From positions 1 to 33,010 of the forward strand of contig JADGPS010000035.1 of assembly GCA_017882285.1 (NCBI GenBank): DNA of 33,010 nucleotides, given 5' to 3'. Origin of the DNA: Paludibacter sp. Its GTDB lineage: Bacteria > Bacteroidota > Bacteroidia > Bacteroidales > Paludibacteraceae. Of this stretch, positions 32,126 through 33,010 are shown in pieces. The notes beneath the pieces were generated by a model. The model saw only the letters and a program-made list of their open reading frames with translations, ran no database searches and was not told where the DNA came from. Every line of letters begins with the position of its first letter. Position 1 is the first letter of the stretch. The position numbers and the translations under genes were made by a program.

Positions 32126-33010
32126 ATGAAAACAAAAGATTCCAAGGTCTCGTACAAAAGTAGTGATTTAACCTCAGTTTTGGTTGAACACTTCGGTAAA
32201 AGTCTAAATTTAGCCCGAATTAAGTTCATTAGCTTGTTCATTTACGCTCTTTGTAAGGTTCAAGTCGTTTGTTTTGAAAAGCTTGCCAGCGGCTTTGAAA
32301 ACAACTGTGGCAGCGACTCTTCGCTGCGACGAATACAGCGATTTATGGCTGATTATTCGTTGGATAAAGACTTGATTGCAAGATTGATATTTGCACTTTT
32401 GCCACATGAACCTCCATATTCGATTGCTATTGACAGAACGAATTGGAAGTTTGGACAAACAAATATCAATATCTTGGTATTAGCCATTGTGTATAAAGGA
32501 GTAGCATTTCCTATTCTATTCAAATTAATGCCTAAACGAGGTAATTCTCACACAACTGAGAGAATTCAAATCGTGAATCATTACATTCGGTTATTTGGGA
32601 AAGAATCCATTCAATACTTGGTAGCAGACCGAGAATTTGTTGGTGAACATTGGATTGATTATCTGAATTTTAACCAAATTGAATATCATATACGCATTCG
32701 GGATAATTTCTGGGTTCTGAATCCTAAAACAGGAACACTGTTTAAGGCAACATGGCTCTTTAGTGATTTGAAGTTGAATGAAACAAAATTTCTACACTCG
32801 ATTTATTATGTCAATAATCAGTTGTGTTATTTGTCTGCTTCAAAAATCAAAAATAAAGAAGGTAAACCTGAATTTCAGATAATTATCTCGTTTTGCAAAC
32901 CTGAAATTGCGCAAAAAATATACAAAGATCGCTGGCAGATTGAAACTGCATTTAGAGCAATGAAAACAAGTGGATTCAATTTAGAAGACACTCATTTAAC
33001 TGATATTGAC
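32126..33010 (+). CDS. IS4-type transposase (partial, runs off the right edge)
   Basis: The frame is open from ATG 32126 to the end of the window (295 codons, no stop). I translated it by hand. It reads MKTKDSKVSYKSSD at the start and contains the DDE-type residues: SIAIDRTNWKFG (first Asp), YLVADREFVG (second Asp) and the YxxRWQIETAFR segment near the end (the Glu of a Y-R-E-type signature). This is the pattern of IS4-family transposases. The gene looks intact as far as visible, unlike the remnant at the left edge. Its promoter region carries an 8-bp inverted repeat that could block translation of read-through transcripts. Confidence 0.85.
   Translation, partial: MKTKDSKVSYKSSDLTSVLVEHFGKSLNLARIKFISLFIYALCKVQVVCFEKLASGFENNCGSDSSLRRIQRFMADYSLDKDLIARLIFALLPHEPPYSIAIDRTNWKFGQTNINILVLAIVYKGVAFPILFKLMPKRGNSHTTERIQIVNHYIRLFGKESIQYLVADREFVGEHWIDYLNFNQIEYHIRIRDNFWVLNPKTGTLFKATWLFSDLKLNETKFLHSIYYVNNQLCYLSASKIKNKEGKPEFQIIISFCKPEIAQKIYKDRWQIETAFRAMKTSGFNLEDTHLTDID

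Overview
The window looks like a chromosomal segment of a Bacteroidota (probably Bacteroidales) bacterium. The evidence is moderate G+C with A/T-rich intergenic DNA, promoters of the Bacteroidota type (TTTG, about 19-20 bp, TAnnTTTG), no obvious Shine-Dalgarno sequences, an ISAon1-type transposon remnant, Bacteroidota-style accessory proteins, and a leuA-leuC-leuD-leuA2-leuB order that I recall from Bacteroides relatives. Both tRNA genes lack an encoded CCA end, and a CCA-adding enzyme is encoded in the same window.

Layout. 1-1820: an ISAon1-type transposase remnant ending in nested palindromes, then a Fic-domain gene whose 3' end plus flank (about 200 bp) has been duplicated. 1820-5420: prmC divergent from ribD, then a cardiolipin synthase gene and tRNA-Pro(GGG) with a terminator. 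5760-12655: a branched-chain amino acid operon. It starts with a consensus promoter, a 20-residue Leu/Ile-rich leader peptide and a terminator/antiterminator pair (a classical attenuator), continues with leuA, leuC, leuD, a citramalate-synthase-like leuA paralogue and leuB, and closes with a strong terminator. 12919-16382: a BASS-family transporter, an acyltransferase, a small membrane protein and a rhomboid protease. 16652-21219: an alpha-glucan cluster (GH133-type debranching enzyme, GT4 glycosyltransferase, GH57-like protein). 21220-22435: an A/T-rich accessory patch with one lipoprotein gene between related hairpins. 22436-27310: CCA-adding enzyme, serine hydrolase and prolyl oligopeptidase. 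27461-29727: tRNA(CAT), an AlaX-like editing protein, monofunctional transglycosylase and lipB. 29892-31623: a methyltransferase and a carboxypeptidase-regulatory-like surface or periplasmic protein. 31624-33010: a palindrome array and the 5' part of an IS4-type transposase running off the right edge.

How the genes fit together. In the leu operon the same LeuCD and LeuB could serve leucine synthesis (from LeuA product) and the citramalate route to 2-ketobutyrate and isoleucine (from the LeuA paralogue). This matches a leader peptide that reads both Leu and Ile codons. The glucan cluster probably handles storage glycogen.

The most notable non-gene structure is a family of small G/C-run palindromes (core CCCCCTAAAGGGGG) scattered through the window and concentrated around leuA and leuC. 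One copy is translated into the LeuC N-terminus, and another supplies the last codons and stop of the AlaX-like gene. All calls come from reading the sequence; no database search or folding program was run.
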